This document shows positions 1 through 13,609 of a stretch of DNA of 64,000 nucleotides, piece after piece. The stretch comes from Brevipalpus yothersi (Eukaryota; Arthropoda; Arachnida; Trombidiformes; Tenuipalpidae): NCBI GenBank assembly GCA_003956705.1, contig QZCP01000220.1, positions 22,993 through 86,992 on the forward strand, given 5' to 3'. The stretch's first letter is position 1. Every line of letters begins with the position of its first letter. The notes below the pieces were generated by a model that saw only the letters and a list, made by a program, of their open reading frames with translations, made no database searches and was not told the origin of the DNA. Made by a program: the position numbers and the translations under genes.

Positions 1-75
1 AGCATGCTTTATCACACCTCCGAATAAGCCTTTCCTCTTTCACTCACTTATCTGCTCGCTCACGCTTCATTCTGT

Positions 76-124
<49 letters not shown>

Positions 125-2560
125 CTCATATTGTGACGAAAAAGCTTTTCCAGTGAAACAATCTGCGCGGATGCTGGCAATGTATGTGTGTGAGAAAGAG
201 AGAATAGTTCATGCAAATACACATAAACTTACTTGACAGAAAAGTTCTTATAGCAAGTTCTAGCGAGTACTATGACCTGATGATTGATGAGAAAATGAGC
301 TCACAAAAGAAGTGGCGTCATTGAGCAATGATGATACGCGATGCAAACAGCAATCTAATGGCTTGTTTGATTATTTTGTTTGATGAAAGAGTAAGAAAAT
401 CACGCCGCTCCGGGTGAGATGAAGAAAAAGAGAGAAATAGAAAGAGAGAAGAGAGAAACAAGTGGCAATCGGAAACGGCCGAGGAAAACAGAAAAAGATG
501 GATAGTATTGAAAGCCAGCAAATCCTCTCTCTCTTCCCTTTTTCTCCACCACTTTGTCGACCAATATTGTATTTTCCAATTCAGTGATGAAAATTTTCTC
601 CCACCAATCGATTGCTTACCGATTGCTGGCGATGGTTAAATTGCGTGCTGTTCAGCTAATGACACTGTGATTTTTACCACTGAAATGATTCTTCAATCAG
701 CCAAGAGCCGTTCAAAACAGCCATTTAATTAAACGGTCACTTAACTTCTCGCAGGGGTTCACTTTTCACTTGCACATCTCATGCTTATCTATCCACATAC
801 TCTTCTTTCTTTCTCTTTCATTCTCTTTCCCTCTCTCTCTCTCTCTCTTTCATCCAGCAATCTTCTTTCTTGCTTCTTATTTTCGTATCAAACATGTTCA
901 ACATCATCCACAACCTCTTTCTCTTTCCAGCCCAAGATCATGCATCTTCTCATCTTGCTTCTCGTCTTCCACTCTCTCTCTCTCTTGCTTTCTTTGTCTT
1001 TGTAACTCTCTTTTTTCATCAACTATCCAGCAACTCTCACTTGTTTCTCCTTTTTTTTCTTCATCGTCCATCAATTAACACACCGATGAAACAAAACCGG
1101 CTGATTGGAAGAGCAACTAGATGCCACACACAACAACATCAACTATATAAATACATGTATGTAACCATCAGAAACAGTTGAAACAGTAGACGCATTACCG
1201 GTATCACCATAAATTCATGATGATGAAGTACAGTGAAGGGAGGAGAGAGAGAAAGAGGGAGAGGTAGAGAGAGAGAGAAAAGAATGAATACGCTCACAAA
1301 GCCATGTCGTGGTGAATGAATTAATTAATTTACGAATTGTCTGGCTTGATCGGGTTTGAAATATATCTTCATCGCTCACTAATTCTTCGCCTATCAACTG
1401 ATCCCATCCAACTCATCATGCTTCTCATCTCTCTCACAGCTTTCCAGTCAGTCAGACAAGCGAATCAGTCATCAAGCATCAAGCATCAAGAGAGAAAAAG
1501 ACGCGGGGCGATGACCACAAACAAAACTCTTCTCTCTCTCTTCTTCTCTTCCTCTCTTCATGCTTTACATGCATTGAATCAGTTTTGCTTTTTACCTCCT
1601 CACATCTTGTTCGCCAAGAATTTACCAGCCTCTTCTCTTCACGTATATATAATAGCAGTTGTTGCTTGTGTATGAGAAGAAGAGAGAGAGAGCATGATAA
1701 ACTTGAATGATTCGGTTTCGGTTAGGGAAGAGCACAATAAAAGGGCTAGCTGACTAGTTCAAATGAACGGCTCACTTTTCTCACCTCTCACTACTGGTGG
1801 AAAAAAAGATGGAGAGAGAGAAGAGAAGAGAGAGAGGCGTCGATGGTTGAAATGATTTGGTGAAATTTATGATAAGTCCGCCGCAGATTAGTTCGCTAGA
1901 TAGATAGATAGCCGCTATAGTTGATTATGGAGCAAGATTGGAAATGGGGCTTCATGATCAAGATGAATAAGAAGAAAAAGAAGAAGAAGAAGCTTTGGCT
2001 GACTGGAATTGTGAGCGAAACACCGTGAAACTAGTGTGTCGGAGTGATGCGGATATAATGAGTACTTGATATCCTATCCATCGATAATCATCATGATTGA
2101 GTATTGAAACTTGTTTTGCTCTTCTTTTGACTGCAAAGCACATAAAATCTTATCTAAATCCGTCAGAAGAGAGTATCTTTTGCAGCACTTTTTTTCCATT
2201 TGTTTTTATTTGTTTTCTCTCTTCTTCTCCTCCAAATGATTGCTCTCCACCTCTTGATGCCCTCTCTCTCTCTCTCTCTTCTTTTTTTCCTCTCTCTCTC
2301 TCTTTCAATAGCCTCCACTTGTGAATCTGCCAAGATGAAGACTGTATGAGAGAGGCATGGATGCACACATAATATTCAGTCAAGAATTAAGGTCTCATCT
2401 GCACACCCAAACTCTAAACAACGGCTGATTGTCGCTCCTCAAACTAGTGGAAGAGAGAGAAGAAAGAAAACAGGCCAAGGTCAAATTGAAGAGGATATAA
2501 TGGAGTTCATATTGTGCCAACTTATTTTGACGACCATTAAGTGGGCAAAGAGTTGTATAC

Positions 2561-2563
<3 letters not shown>

Positions 2564-2634
<71 letters not shown>
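2564..2634. repeat. (GA)n microsatellite, about 71 nt
   Basis: Pure GA run in the presumed groucho intron, among the longest in the window. Confidence 0.95.
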
Positions 2635-2638
<4 letters not shown>

Positions 2639-3407
2639 CAAGCGTACAGAATATGGCATGATAAATTGTAGCATATCAACTAGAGAGGCGAGATATCAAA
2701 TCACTACTATTGAAGCGCAAAGTTCTAATCAGCATAGAATAATAAAGACTTAATACCCTCATTTTTCGAATGCATATTAAGCATTAAGCATAACTAACTT
2801 GATAGAGTGAATACTTTTCTCTTCCTTTTTCTCTCCTCCCCCTCTCTCTTTTTCCCTTTCCTCTGACAACTTGTAAGTGATGAACAATGTTATTTAATGC
2901 ATATCTTTTCGAGTGAACAATTTCTAGTGGTTCAATATTTAAACCAAGTTATTGATCACGAAATAGTGTATCAAGATATTTTTGGCTGCCTTTTGTTTCT
3001 CCATATTACACATGGGAATACAGAAAATATCTGGTCGAATTGATAATATGAATACCAAAGGCTTATCTCAACAAGTTGACAGAATACTTGTATGTGTGTT
3101 TAAATTCTCATCTCGCTGATTCGAATCAGATAAAGAGAATGAGAAAGAGAGAGATCAAATAGGAAGATAGTGAATGTGCTCAAGTAAATGTGCTTCATAC
3201 CTCAAACTGAATTGAGTTTCAAACTCTTCATGATTAATTAGTCTCTTTCTTTTGCTAACATAATCAATTCCATGGATTAAGCGAATTAGTTGAGAATCAA
3301 AAGTTGCTACTACAACAGAATGAGTTAGATAGCCATGGTAAATGATTAAAAAGGTCAGATCAAAGAGACTTGAGCACACATCTTTTTCTCTTTTCTCTTC
3401 ATCTCTT

Positions 3408-3410
<3 letters not shown>

Positions 3411-3454
<44 letters not shown>
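3411..3454. repeat. (CT)n microsatellite, about 44 nt
   Basis: CT run 350 nt downstream of the groucho splice donor. Confidence 0.92.
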
Positions 3455-3456
<2 letters not shown>

Positions 3457-3803
3457 ATCCTTTTTTTTTCTTCATTCCAGAGATCAGTGCAAAAGACTTA
3501 GAGCAATCATCATCAGAAGCATCAGCATCTTCGCCAAATAACAAGTAACAAAGAGAGAAAGAGAAGTAGAGAGATGATGATCAAGCCAAGTTGAATGTTG
3601 GCAGTTGAATGGTCGCTAGCTTATTTTGTGCGTGATGATAGAAATCAACAAAACAAGTACTTTTCATTAGGAGCTTTGGGCGGATTAGTAACGAATAATA
3701 GAATGAAATGTAACAGAATAGAAACGCAGCAAAGAGAGAGATGATAATAATAAATACAGCAAACGAAGAGAGAGAAACGAAAAAAAAGAATAGAAAGACT
3801 TAC

Positions 3804-5330
3804 CAAGCAATCCAATTGTGAGATTGGACCCTTGTTTCCCGTTTGAGATGTGATATCCCATATTTTGACACATCCCTTACCGCCAGTGTATACATGTTTG
3901 GTCGGATTGCTTATGGTCACTGCACATACGACCTCACCGTGCGGTAGGGTTTCCATTGTACGTGCCTGACGAGGAATGCCCGGTACCATAAGACCATCAA
4001 CTGGATGAGGAGCTGGGGTTGGAGTACCATCAGCGGACACTGAGAAAGCATACGGCTTGGTTGATGGATTAAAAGGAGTTCGAAATCCTGGATGACCATC
4101 ATAGCCGACCAGTCCTCGGAAAGAGTTCATAGCAGAAGCATTATTGGCCATGAGTCCATGTGGATATACAGAGCTCAAATCGGTGGGCACAGTCGGATGG
4201 GCTCCGGGAACACCATGACCGTACGGAAAAGGTGGACCGAAAGTGGTAATTTGTTTGGGTGTTTTAGATGATGAACCAGAAAGAGAACCTTTATCATTTA
4301 ATTCACCTTTCATTTTATTTGATAATGGTGTACTACTGTTAGATGATGAACCAGAACGTGATGGTGGACGAGTATCACGCTTAGATCGAGCGCTATCATT
4401 ACCATTTTCACGTGGTGATGATTCACCATTATGCGGTGATACCGGCTCTTCGTTACCGGTCACATCGACAATCAATGAATTGGCGCCATCAGCATCTTCA
4501 CGCTCATCATCACTACCATGCTCTGATTTAGCTTCTTGACTACGCTTTTTGGGCTTAGTATCCGGTTCCGGTGAGCGACTTCGATGACGATTACGTTCAC
4601 GATCTCGCTCACGTTCACCATTGGGTGACGATAAATTGGGTTGACGCTCATCAAGACTGAGACTTCGTTTATCATTTTTATCTCGTGCAGATTCTTTCAA
4701 TACAGGTGAAGATGCGGTACTCAATGAGGATAGGTGGGATGCACTGTTGGATGCTGCCGGATTGGACAGGCCACCGGTTAGTGCTAGTAAGCCGGCTGCG
4801 GCAGCATTTGGTGGTATTCCTGGTAATGAGGATGATGGTGGCTGTAGGGCGCTCAAATGGTGGGGCATTATTGGCACTGGAGGTCCATGGGCATGAGCTG
4901 CTGAGGGCATTTGTTGCTGTAGTTGAATAAGATGATTTATTCCCGAATGTTGTTGACCAATTATAGCATTCAATTCATTATTGGTCACTTGTTTTGCACG
5001 CTCAACAGCGGTTGCAACCTGTGTTTGATGTTCATTGTTAAGGAAAGGTAAAATTTGGGCAATAATTCCACTTAATCGCTTAGATATTTCCGTTTGTTTA
5101 TGCATCTCTACATTGAGACCATAAGACATTTCATAATACATCACATAATGACGCTGCATATCGGTCTTTTCATTCATCAATTTTTCCAATTGACCCTGTA
5201 GAGCATGATATTGATTTTGAAGATAAGAGTATTCCTCTTTGATACGTTCACACAATTCACCAACCGAATGATTCTGCTTGTATGCAGGACCTGGTTGGGT
5301 TGATGGCCCAGGATGTCTTGCGGGAAACAT
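3804..5330 (-). CDS. gro: Groucho/TLE co-repressor, first coding exon (partial gene)
   Basis: Transcriptional co-repressor recruited by Hes/Hairy, Runt, TCF and other factors in the nucleus. One 509-codon exon carries nearly the whole N-terminal half. The Q tetramerisation domain lies at about residues 20-130 (with the diagnostic MQRHYVMYYEMSYGLN). A GP region follows, then an acidic CcN region with basic KPKKRS and an LIVDV block, a Ser/Pro region, and the first propeller blade (HGEVVCAVTISNP, YTGGKGCVKIWDI). The start is the ATG at 5330 (MFPARHPGP), matching the short family N-terminus. An in-frame GTG three codons upstream is not preferred. The exon ends after a complete Leu codon at 3804, followed by GTAAGT. 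The remaining WD40 repeats are expected on the minus strand beyond the window edge. In other animals this part is usually split into several exons; here it is fused. Confidence 0.95.
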
Positions 5331-7849
5331 GGTAGTCACAACAAGATGAGTACTAGTAGAGATGGAGATCGAATGTGGTGGTGATGATAGTAGTAGTAGT
5401 AGTAGTAGTAATAGGTAAAAAACACAGACACAGAAGAAGTCGTCTTCTTCTTCTTTTCACACTGACACACGATGAGTGAAGAGACAAAAAAAGATGCTCA
5501 GATTAATTGAACAAATCACACATAGGTAGAGAAGAGACACACATAGACACACACATAAACAGAGGATGGATGGAAACACAAGTGGAGCAAAAGTGTTGAT
5601 GATAATAATGATGATGATGATGATGGAGTGTCGATGCAATTTAATTAACACCCGCGTTCCCCCAATTGAGAAAGGAAATAATGACTATACACACATATTG
5701 ACCGTAACACTCATTTTATACCATCAATAATATAAGATAGATAGATGTACACCTGAAAAATATCATATCATATCACATATATATATATAAATTCCTTTCT
5801 CTCTGTCTTATTATTCTTTCCTCTCAACTGAGATGTGATCACATCAAAACAAACTTTTTTTACTCTCTCTCTCTTTACTCTTCACTTCTTCTTTCTTTCT
5901 CTCTCTCTCTTCTCTCTCTCTCTTTTCTCATGAGCCGAATAACATTCGCTCAACTACTGTTCAAATTGCAACAGCCAAACGCTCAACTCTCTGTGATTGG
6001 CTTTTTCTTTCCCTCTTCCTATCCCCCTCCCTCTATTCGATAATGGCTCCATCTGTGTGTGTGTTGATATAGTTTCTCGGGTTCAACTTGCTTGTAATGT
6101 CTGTACCAAAGCCAATGTACAGTCCAATGTTGCCTCTCTCTCTTTCTCTCTCTTTCTGTTTCTCGGGTTTATGTTTCTTTTCCCTTCTCTTTCTCTTTCT
6201 CTTTCTCTCTCTCTCTCTTCTTTCTCAGCTCTTCTTCTTCTCTTTCTCTTTCTGTTTCACTTCACAATCCGATTGCTCTGCTCTTCTAGTCTTCTCTCTC
6301 TCTCCCGCTCTCTTGCTGGCTGGTTTATCAATTGAGCTCACCCGGATTTCACTTTGAGTGAACAAAAGTCACCGATTTGATTCACGCAAATATCACCGAA
6401 AACATGATCCATCAGCCAATAGAATCACTTGGTGAAGTAAGTATTCAAAGTAGTCACCGACATTGGTAAGTGATCTCAGTATGAATGAAAGGCACTCCCG
6501 AGTGAGTAGTAGGAGGAGCTTAACACTGTCAGACAGACCAGCCTCCTGTTTGCTTTCCCCCTCCTTCTCTCTCTCTCTCTTCTACTTTCTTTCTTTCTTT
6601 TTGCAGCTCTTCTTCTTCTCTTTCTTTTTTCTCTCTTCTCTCTCTCTTGCTACAGCTTCTTTTCCCTCTTCTTTTTACTTTCCCCCTCCAAACAGTGGCC
6701 TGTGTGTGGAAATTATTTTTGGGCGCCATCTTTTGGACCATGTTGCCAGCTATTACTTACAGCACATGGCAGAGTAAAAATAAGTTCTACTACTAAAGAA
6801 CTTATCTTGAAGCTTCTTTTTTCTTCGCTCAAGCTTCCATCAGCCTATGGAGGGGGTCCTGAGCAAGTTTTACACACACACATACACAGAGAGAGAGGAT
6901 TGAAAAAAAGGTCCTAGCAATTGAGCACATGATGATGAGAGTTTGGTAACCCATAGGGAGAGGGGAAAAGAGAGAGAGATGGTCTTGAAAAGAGAAGAGA
7001 AGAGAGGAGAGAGAAAGAGAGTCCAGTTTAAGAGATGAGAAAAAGTCGCCTCGTAGCGAAAAGTGGCCTGGAGGCGCTAGCCATGGTGGTTATATGTATA
7101 TATACATATTCTTCATCTTCTTCCCTCTTTTTTCGAACACCACTATTATGGCCAAGGCATAGCCTAGTATATGTGCGTGTAAGTGTATATAAATGTGTGT
7201 GTGTGTCCATGGAAGAGAAGAGAGAAAGAGAACGAATTAGTGCGAAGATGATCGGCCAAACATCATGGACCTAGCATCTCTCTGGGTTTGTGTGCTTTGA
7301 GAGGCAAACCTTAGGCGCTGGTCCGTTTCGCTTTTCTCTCTCTCTTTCTTTCTCTTTCTCTCTATTCACACACAGACACATACCCATAACCATTCACAAG
7401 TGAGGCCAGTGAGGACTTGATGTTTCTTTCCGACCCACTGGACCGTTTGTCCTCCTCTCATGATCACCCGCAGAACAATCGACGGCCCACTAAAGAGGGC
7501 CCTGGACAACATGCTCAAATCGGTAGCGCCGATTGTGTGTGTGTGTGTTTCGAGTCCCCTTTTCTCTCTTTCTCTTTCTGTGTGTGTTCCTCTCGTTGCC
7601 AAATTCAAACCGAAAAATCCAAACGTTGACACACACACACATACATACATACACACAACGGACAGTGGCCATCAAGTTATCAGCCTAAAAGTTGACATTA
7701 GATTTAGCGTGAAGATGATTCGATGAGGAGCGCGAAAGAGAGAGAGAGAAAATATGAGAACGACGCTCGATTATAATGATAATCGTTTATCATTATAACA
7801 TATCTGGCCCGGCTTTTAACATGCCGTGTGGCCGTGCTTCGGGTGTGAG

Positions 7850-7853
<4 letters not shown>

Positions 7854-7892
<39 letters not shown>
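7854..7892. repeat. (GA)n microsatellite, about 38 nt
   Basis: GA run in intergenic DNA. Confidence 0.9.
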
Positions 7893-7894
<2 letters not shown>

Positions 7895-8296
7895 GGATGT
7901 GGCTGCTGCTGTTATTGCTGCTACTACTGGCTTCCACTTCCGATACTGTTTTTGTTTGGACTTCATGACAAGCTTGCATGTGGGATAGATTGAGAGGGGG
8001 AGAAAGAGGGAGAGAGAGAGAGAGATGATGGAAAGAAGAGAAATAGAAGTGGGTGATGATGGTCAGGAGGCCGATCCCTATCGATGGAGCGCAATCGAGC
8101 GACAACCGGTCAATTGATCTTCCACTTGGACAAACGCTAGTAGGTCGATCGGCTCATGTCCGCTCATCCGAGTTGCTTCCTCTCTCTCTCTCTCTCTCTC
8201 NTTTTGGCCATCTCTTCATCTTTTTCACTTCCCTTTAATCAGATGATTTATACTCTAATGGAGTATACATTATCGATGCTATCGGTGAGAGCGAAT

Positions 8297-8298
<2 letters not shown>

Positions 8299-8361
<63 letters not shown>
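8299..8361. repeat. (CT)n microsatellite, about 62 nt
   Basis: Pure CT run. A shorter CT run 100 nt to the left (8181-8200) ends at an unresolved base (8201). Confidence 0.95.
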
Positions 8362-8364
<3 letters not shown>

Positions 8365-9752
8365 CCTCATCTCTCGGCCACGCAATCATAATAATATAAC
8401 AACACACGCTGACTGTTAAAATCTGTTAGCGATAACTTTATTCTTTTATCTTCTTCCTTTTTACTATTTTCTCTCTCTCTCTCTTTTGCAACCTTCTCTA
8501 TTCACTGCCCTGTAAACTATTGATTCAATGGTCATTAAGTCCCGCCTGTGGTGGCTGTGATGTGGCCTTTTCTTGAGCGTTTGCCTTCCACTTGCGGCAG
8601 CAAAACGATTTTCCCAGGATCACACAAGTAAATATAAAAACTTTTTACTCCAGCCTGAGAGCGAATATGTTTTGATTACTCTTCTTTTGATTCTTTTTCT
8701 CATATCGTCTCTCTCTCTCTTCCCATATTTCCACGATCGATAGCAACTTGTGCATCAAATGCATGACACGTGCCATATTTTCCAGTCATTTTTGGAAACT
8801 AAACATCGATAGATACTATCAATTTTTATTCTCTTTCACTCTCATTCGATTTGCAGAAGACCTTTTTGTAGACGCAGAACGAGGTTGAATGATGCGTGAA
8901 AAGATTATCAAGTAATTTAGAGATGTTCTGTAATGGCCCCTTTGACCGCAGCATTTGATGAGGTGGGATCAGATTGAAAGGTAGCATGTCCACACTACAT
9001 CTTACCCTAATTCGAGTGATAATATTATCAGATTATCAATTAAATTCATTTATTTGGCATGAAAATAATTTTTTCATTTTGTAGAATAATTTTATGAAAT
9101 TTACCATCTATCTACAAGTACTGTAAGTATTCCAATATGAACTATAGACCAGAGGATTCCAACGAAGCTAGGGTAAAAGTTCGAGGGGCGACAAAATGAT
9201 AGGAAAATGGAAGATTATTATCGACTAAATCCTTCTTTTGAAAAGAGAAAATATTCTTCAAATTAGGGAATTTGTAGAATATTTGAATTATATTGCATAT
9301 CAGAAACTATTCTTCCATGAGTATCCTACTTTAAAAAACTTCGTTGTAGGACTGAAAATCAATAGTACTAATCGAAGTCAGGACAGGAATGTCTATTCTA
9401 TGGATATCAATAATCAAGTCATCAGTTACTTGAAGAAAAATCAAGAGACTTTGAAAGTTAACGTTTGTGAATTGAATCTTTATATTTTCTTCTAGTCACT
9501 AGTTCTCTTTTTTCTTATTCCTTTTTTGTTGTCTCACTTTCAACTTAATCATTTCATTATTTCAATTGTTGATCAGTAGTTAATTACTTGTGAAGCGGTT
9601 CTGATTACAATGCATCGTAAAAATACAAACAATAGTTTTGCTCGAAAAAATTGAACTTTTTGCAATCACACATTTACAATATATAAACAGTTATAACGAG
9701 ATACTTTATATAATATGTGCATGTTTCAAAGCAGCAGCAAATTAGCAAATTA

Positions 9753-12700
9753 TTACCGTCTCCAGGCACGACTTTCATCTTCGTCCTCACTTTCCTCTTC
9801 GTCGAGTAAATCGTTGACATTCAATCCCAATAATAAATCATCCTCATGCAGATTGGTTCCTGGCTTTTCTTCATTCCCTTCCTGATTTTCTTCCTCATGT
9901 TCCTCTTTCTCAATTTTCTCATCGAGAGAGTTCTCATCATTCAATTTGGAAATTGAATCGGCTGCTTCACTTTCAGATCCTTCCAGCTTGCTCTTGTTGC
10001 TTCCCTCAAACCATGAGCACTTTAGACCTTGATGTTCGCGGAATTTGACCGAAGATATTTGTCTCATTCCCACTTCAGCATCTTGGCGAGTTTTGAAAGT
10101 GACAATGGATCCTTGAGGCGAGTGATCGATTGTTTCCACCTCAGCGTATTGCTATCGAGAAGTAGAAAATAAGAAATAAGAAAAAAAAGAGCTTCAATAA
10201 GTAAACAGGTTTCAAAATATCTTACACACTGATCAACTTACCGATATGTGAGACAAGAGATCCATATTGTCTTCTTCTCCAATATCCTCTACTAAAACTT
10301 TTCGAGTTCTACGATCAACTTTTCTGAATTTATCAAAAGTGTTACGTCCCAGAACATGATTTGCTCTAGCTTTACGATTCTGAAGGGCTCCTCGCATATT
10401 GGCGAATCGTTTTAAAAACCTTGGACTTCTAGAATTACTGACACCCAAATAGTTTGCCTGAGAATGAGAGAAAGAGAGAAGTGAGAAAAAATTGAATTTC
10501 ATAAAAAAGTTGGGTGAATAGATTAGATTGGGAAGAAGGAAATGTTTGTCAATTTTTACCTTCAATTTGAGCTCATGAAGTTTTCTACTCAATTCAGCAG
10601 AGGTTTCTCCTTTTTGAAGCTTGTTATAAAAGTCCAATTCAGCGTCAAGTAGTTCTTTCTCTACTTGCAATTTGTTCTTCTTATCCGAGGTAGAAAGTTT
10701 GGCAGATTCAGTCAAGATTGTTTGTGCTTCCTTACGAATTTCATCTTCGAGACCTTTAATCTGCTCCGATAGAGTATCTACAGTTGCTTTGATTTCACTT
10801 TTCTCTTTATCATTTTTGGCTTTACCCAATTTTTCAACCAGAATTTTTTGTTGTCGCATATACGACAAGAGAATTTCCTGGCGTTTCTTTTGTAATTCAA
10901 CTACTTTATACAGGATGGCTTGACGCTTTTTTTGTAGCTCTAACTTTTTGTGGAGCTTCTCCTTATTGAGATCATTCTCAGGCTCATTTGGTACTGTATT
11001 TTCTGATGTATCCTCTGTTGAAGGTTGAGATCCACTTTGCGATGGAACTACAGGCTGAGGCTTCGTTGAAGAGGAAACATCATTCATCGCAGAACTTGTC
11101 GATTCGCTGCCTTCTGCTTCTCCAACATTGGACACATTTTCTGGTGGCGAATACTTGGGCACTCGAACCACAGGCTTTCCAATACGAGAACCAAGACGAT
11201 CCTTAACACTAACTCTAGGTACCCTTTCACCGTGATGATTGTTATTATTGGTGGCAGAGCTTCGAGTTCTTCGAACGTCAGATCCACTATAATCGTCTGA
11301 TTTTTGTTGTGACCCACTTCCAAAATTACCGACTACTGAAAGCAATGAGTGTTGCGGTTGGTGATGATGCTGTGATTGCTTAGACTGATTTGAATAAGAC
11401 TGATGCTGATGATCTCGATTATGCCAAAAAACTCTGATAAAACGATTATTTAACACAGCTTCTGTTGAACGATAGGCATTCATGGCTTCACTAGGATGCT
11501 CAAATGTTACCAATGCAGCTTCCGGATCATTATCAGGAGACACTTGGAGGTTAACAATGTTTCCAAATTTTTGAAAATGAGATAAAAGATTTTTCATATT
11601 ATTGAGCTGAACAGGAATCTTTCGCACTTCTAGTGTACATTTATCCGATGCAGACATCATTCGTTTAGGATAGGGTCTATCGCCGATGCGACGATGTCCT
11701 GTTATCTTTCGCTTCTTTACAATAATATTGTTGCTATTATTAAAATTATCACCATTTCCTCCACTACTGCTCGTTCCGTCATGAACACGATGAATGTGAT
11801 GGTCCTGAATAAGAAGGAAAGAGAACGCGTTTAAATGAGTAATATAAAATATTAGCAAGTTATCTTGATTAAATAAGGTTAGGATATCTATACATGTGAC
11901 AAATTAGAAAGCTTCCGATAATCAATGGGAGACCAATTTTTATCTCCTCGAGGGCATCATTTTCATAACTCTCACTCATCTTTTGACCTCGTTCAAAGTG
12001 GAATTCATTTGAAACATTTTGTTATGATTTGACATTTTCTAGACATAATTTTCACCCACAGAATGCTCAAAATGAATTGGATATGATTCATGGGACAAAA
12101 ATATTCTGACCTTTTAATGTTTCGAGTGTGAATCAATCTGTTAGACAGCGTAACTTGACGACTACTGTTATCACAATAATAAGAAACACTATCAACAATC
12201 ATAAAATAATGTGATCAAAAGAATGAAAGTATCTGTTTATTCTGACAGACTTTTGATCTGATAAAAAACTCAAGTCAAGTGATCTACTTTCTTTTACACA
12301 CACATTCATAACCTAAATCAAATAGACTTTTTACCAGTCATATGTATACATGTGTGATATGAATATATTTAAAAACTCACCTGGTTCATTGACACATTAA
12401 AATAGGAATCAACTCCATTATCATTATTATCAATTTCTGAGACTGTTGGCACAGCTCTTAATTCTCTTCGTCGTGGCTCTACCACTTGTGATGAATAGTC
12501 GAGCATATCCCAAGAGTAAGGTTGAAGATGAGATATATCACAGTGATCGGTTACCGGAATAGATTTGAACTGTGATTGACCAGATTGAGATGGTGTCTCC
12601 GAATGATTAGCCGGATACATTTTGATATCGAAACAAATTGATTCAATATTTGGCAAATTATGGTGCCCAATAGTTGTGTTACTTGTACTGTTATTGTTGA

Positions 12701-12785
12701 TGTTGCTGCTACTATTATTATTATTGTATGTTGATGGGAACAAAATATTGTGTCCAAATGATTGATATAAACAATCGTTAATCAT
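9753..12785 (-). CDS. swm: RNA-binding protein of the swm / RBM26-RBM27 family
   Basis: Exons 12785-12381, 11804-10560, 10457-10242 and 10151-9753, all joined in phase 0, give 754 residues. Family members are nuclear RNA-binding proteins of the polyA-tail exosome targeting machinery. RRM1 is at about 192-262 (LEVRKIPVQLNN, then STEAVLNNRFIRVFWHN, a family hallmark). A long Lys/Glu coiled coil (about 415-550) follows, then a basic linker and a second RRM split by the last intron (LLSHISQYAEVETIDHSPQG). The acidic tail ends ESRAWRR, nearly the vertebrate ending. Exon 1 (135 residues) is Asn/Ser-rich. The usual N-terminal PWI-like domain and CCCH zinc finger are not seen. The sequence TATATATCAG sits just before TTAATG at the start, so exon 1 may be internal. 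Confidence 0.88.
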
Positions 12786-13609
12786 TAACTGATATATAAT
12801 AACACTCCACTAAATTCAATCGAATATATCCAAAAAAAGAGACAAAATACAGAAGAAGAAGAAGAAGAAGAAGAAAGCACAGCTCGTGTCCACCACCTTT
12901 ACCACACGGTGTTTATGGCTTGTGTAAGTGTGTGTGTATGTGTTTGAGTGTTTTGACAAAAAAAAACCGAAGACGATATATATTTATATATCCGTATAAA
13001 ATGAATACACATACACACACAAAACAACCTCGTAAACACTGCTGTAATGTATGTACTTCAATATACACACATCAACACACACTATATACACTCAAATGGC
13101 TTTATTTTCCGAAAAAAATATATCAACGGGTATTATAACACACTACGATAAAGTGTAAATTCTGTATTCAAAATGTATGATTATTGTTTAACCCTATTAA
13201 TTTTGAATCATACATACACGAAAATAAATCAAATCAAATCAAAACAATCGACTTTTTTCACTTTTTTTGGCCTACAGATTCAATATCTTCAAGATTCACT
13301 TTTCTGAAGCTGCAAACGTTTTCGATCGCGAAAATGCAGTACATTTCGAGAGCCATCTGTATGTACCTCTGTAAAGCAACAAGTTTAATGAGAATATTAA
13401 TTTAATTATATCGTTTTGTGGACGTTTTTTTTGTACGATTCTTAATGTCTCTGGTTTTCTAAATTTTTTAGCCATCCATTTTAATTGAATCAATTAAAAT
13501 ATATCTATATATATATATGTATGTATGTTTCATATTTAAAGGTATTGTACTCTTGGGTGTATGTAATATTGATTACAAGTTAATCATCATCATCAGTTTG
13601 AGGAGGAAG
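12786..13609. other. Intergenic, swm-like / Myb-SANT gene gap
   Basis: AT-rich spacer between two minus-strand genes. It contains an AAG trinucleotide run (about 12851-12875), CA/TG-rich stretches near 12920-13090 and short AT runs near 13500. I searched the minus strand for a PWI or CCCH zinc-finger exon of the swm-like gene and saw none. Confidence 0.5.

Larger units (their letters stand above)
1..3803 (-). other. groucho intron / microsatellite-rich noncoding DNA
   Basis: The groucho exon to its right ends in a clean splice donor at 3803-3802, so this stretch is read as intron of that gene running off the left window edge. I looked on the minus strand for the next WD40-repeat exon and found none. 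The stretch is full of CT/GA tracts (81-121, 2564-2634, 3411-3454). All open frames here are low-complexity Ser/Leu or Arg/Glu artefacts of those tracts. Confidence 0.6.
5331..9752. other. Intergenic, groucho 5' region; no supported gene
   Basis: About 4.4 kb upstream of groucho and downstream of the swm-like gene. It holds an AGT trinucleotide run at 5388-5410, CT/GA tracts at 7854-7892, 8181-8200 and 8299-8361, an assembly N at 8201 and short CA/GT runs near 7190 and 7630. An AT-rich open stretch at 9238-9495 (+) has no recognisable protein similarity. Groucho promoter and 5'UTR sequence must lie in the first part, but no TATA box or initiator could be fixed. Confidence 0.5.

Noticed and set aside
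770..1078. Overlapping open frames rich in Ser/Leu/Phe
   Set aside because: They are translations of pyrimidine-rich microsatellite DNA, with no splice context or family match.
9238..9495. AT-rich open stretch on the plus strand, about 85 codons
   Set aside because: Starts with a non-ATG codon, no recognised domain, no neighbouring exons; an upstream short ATG frame stops before it.
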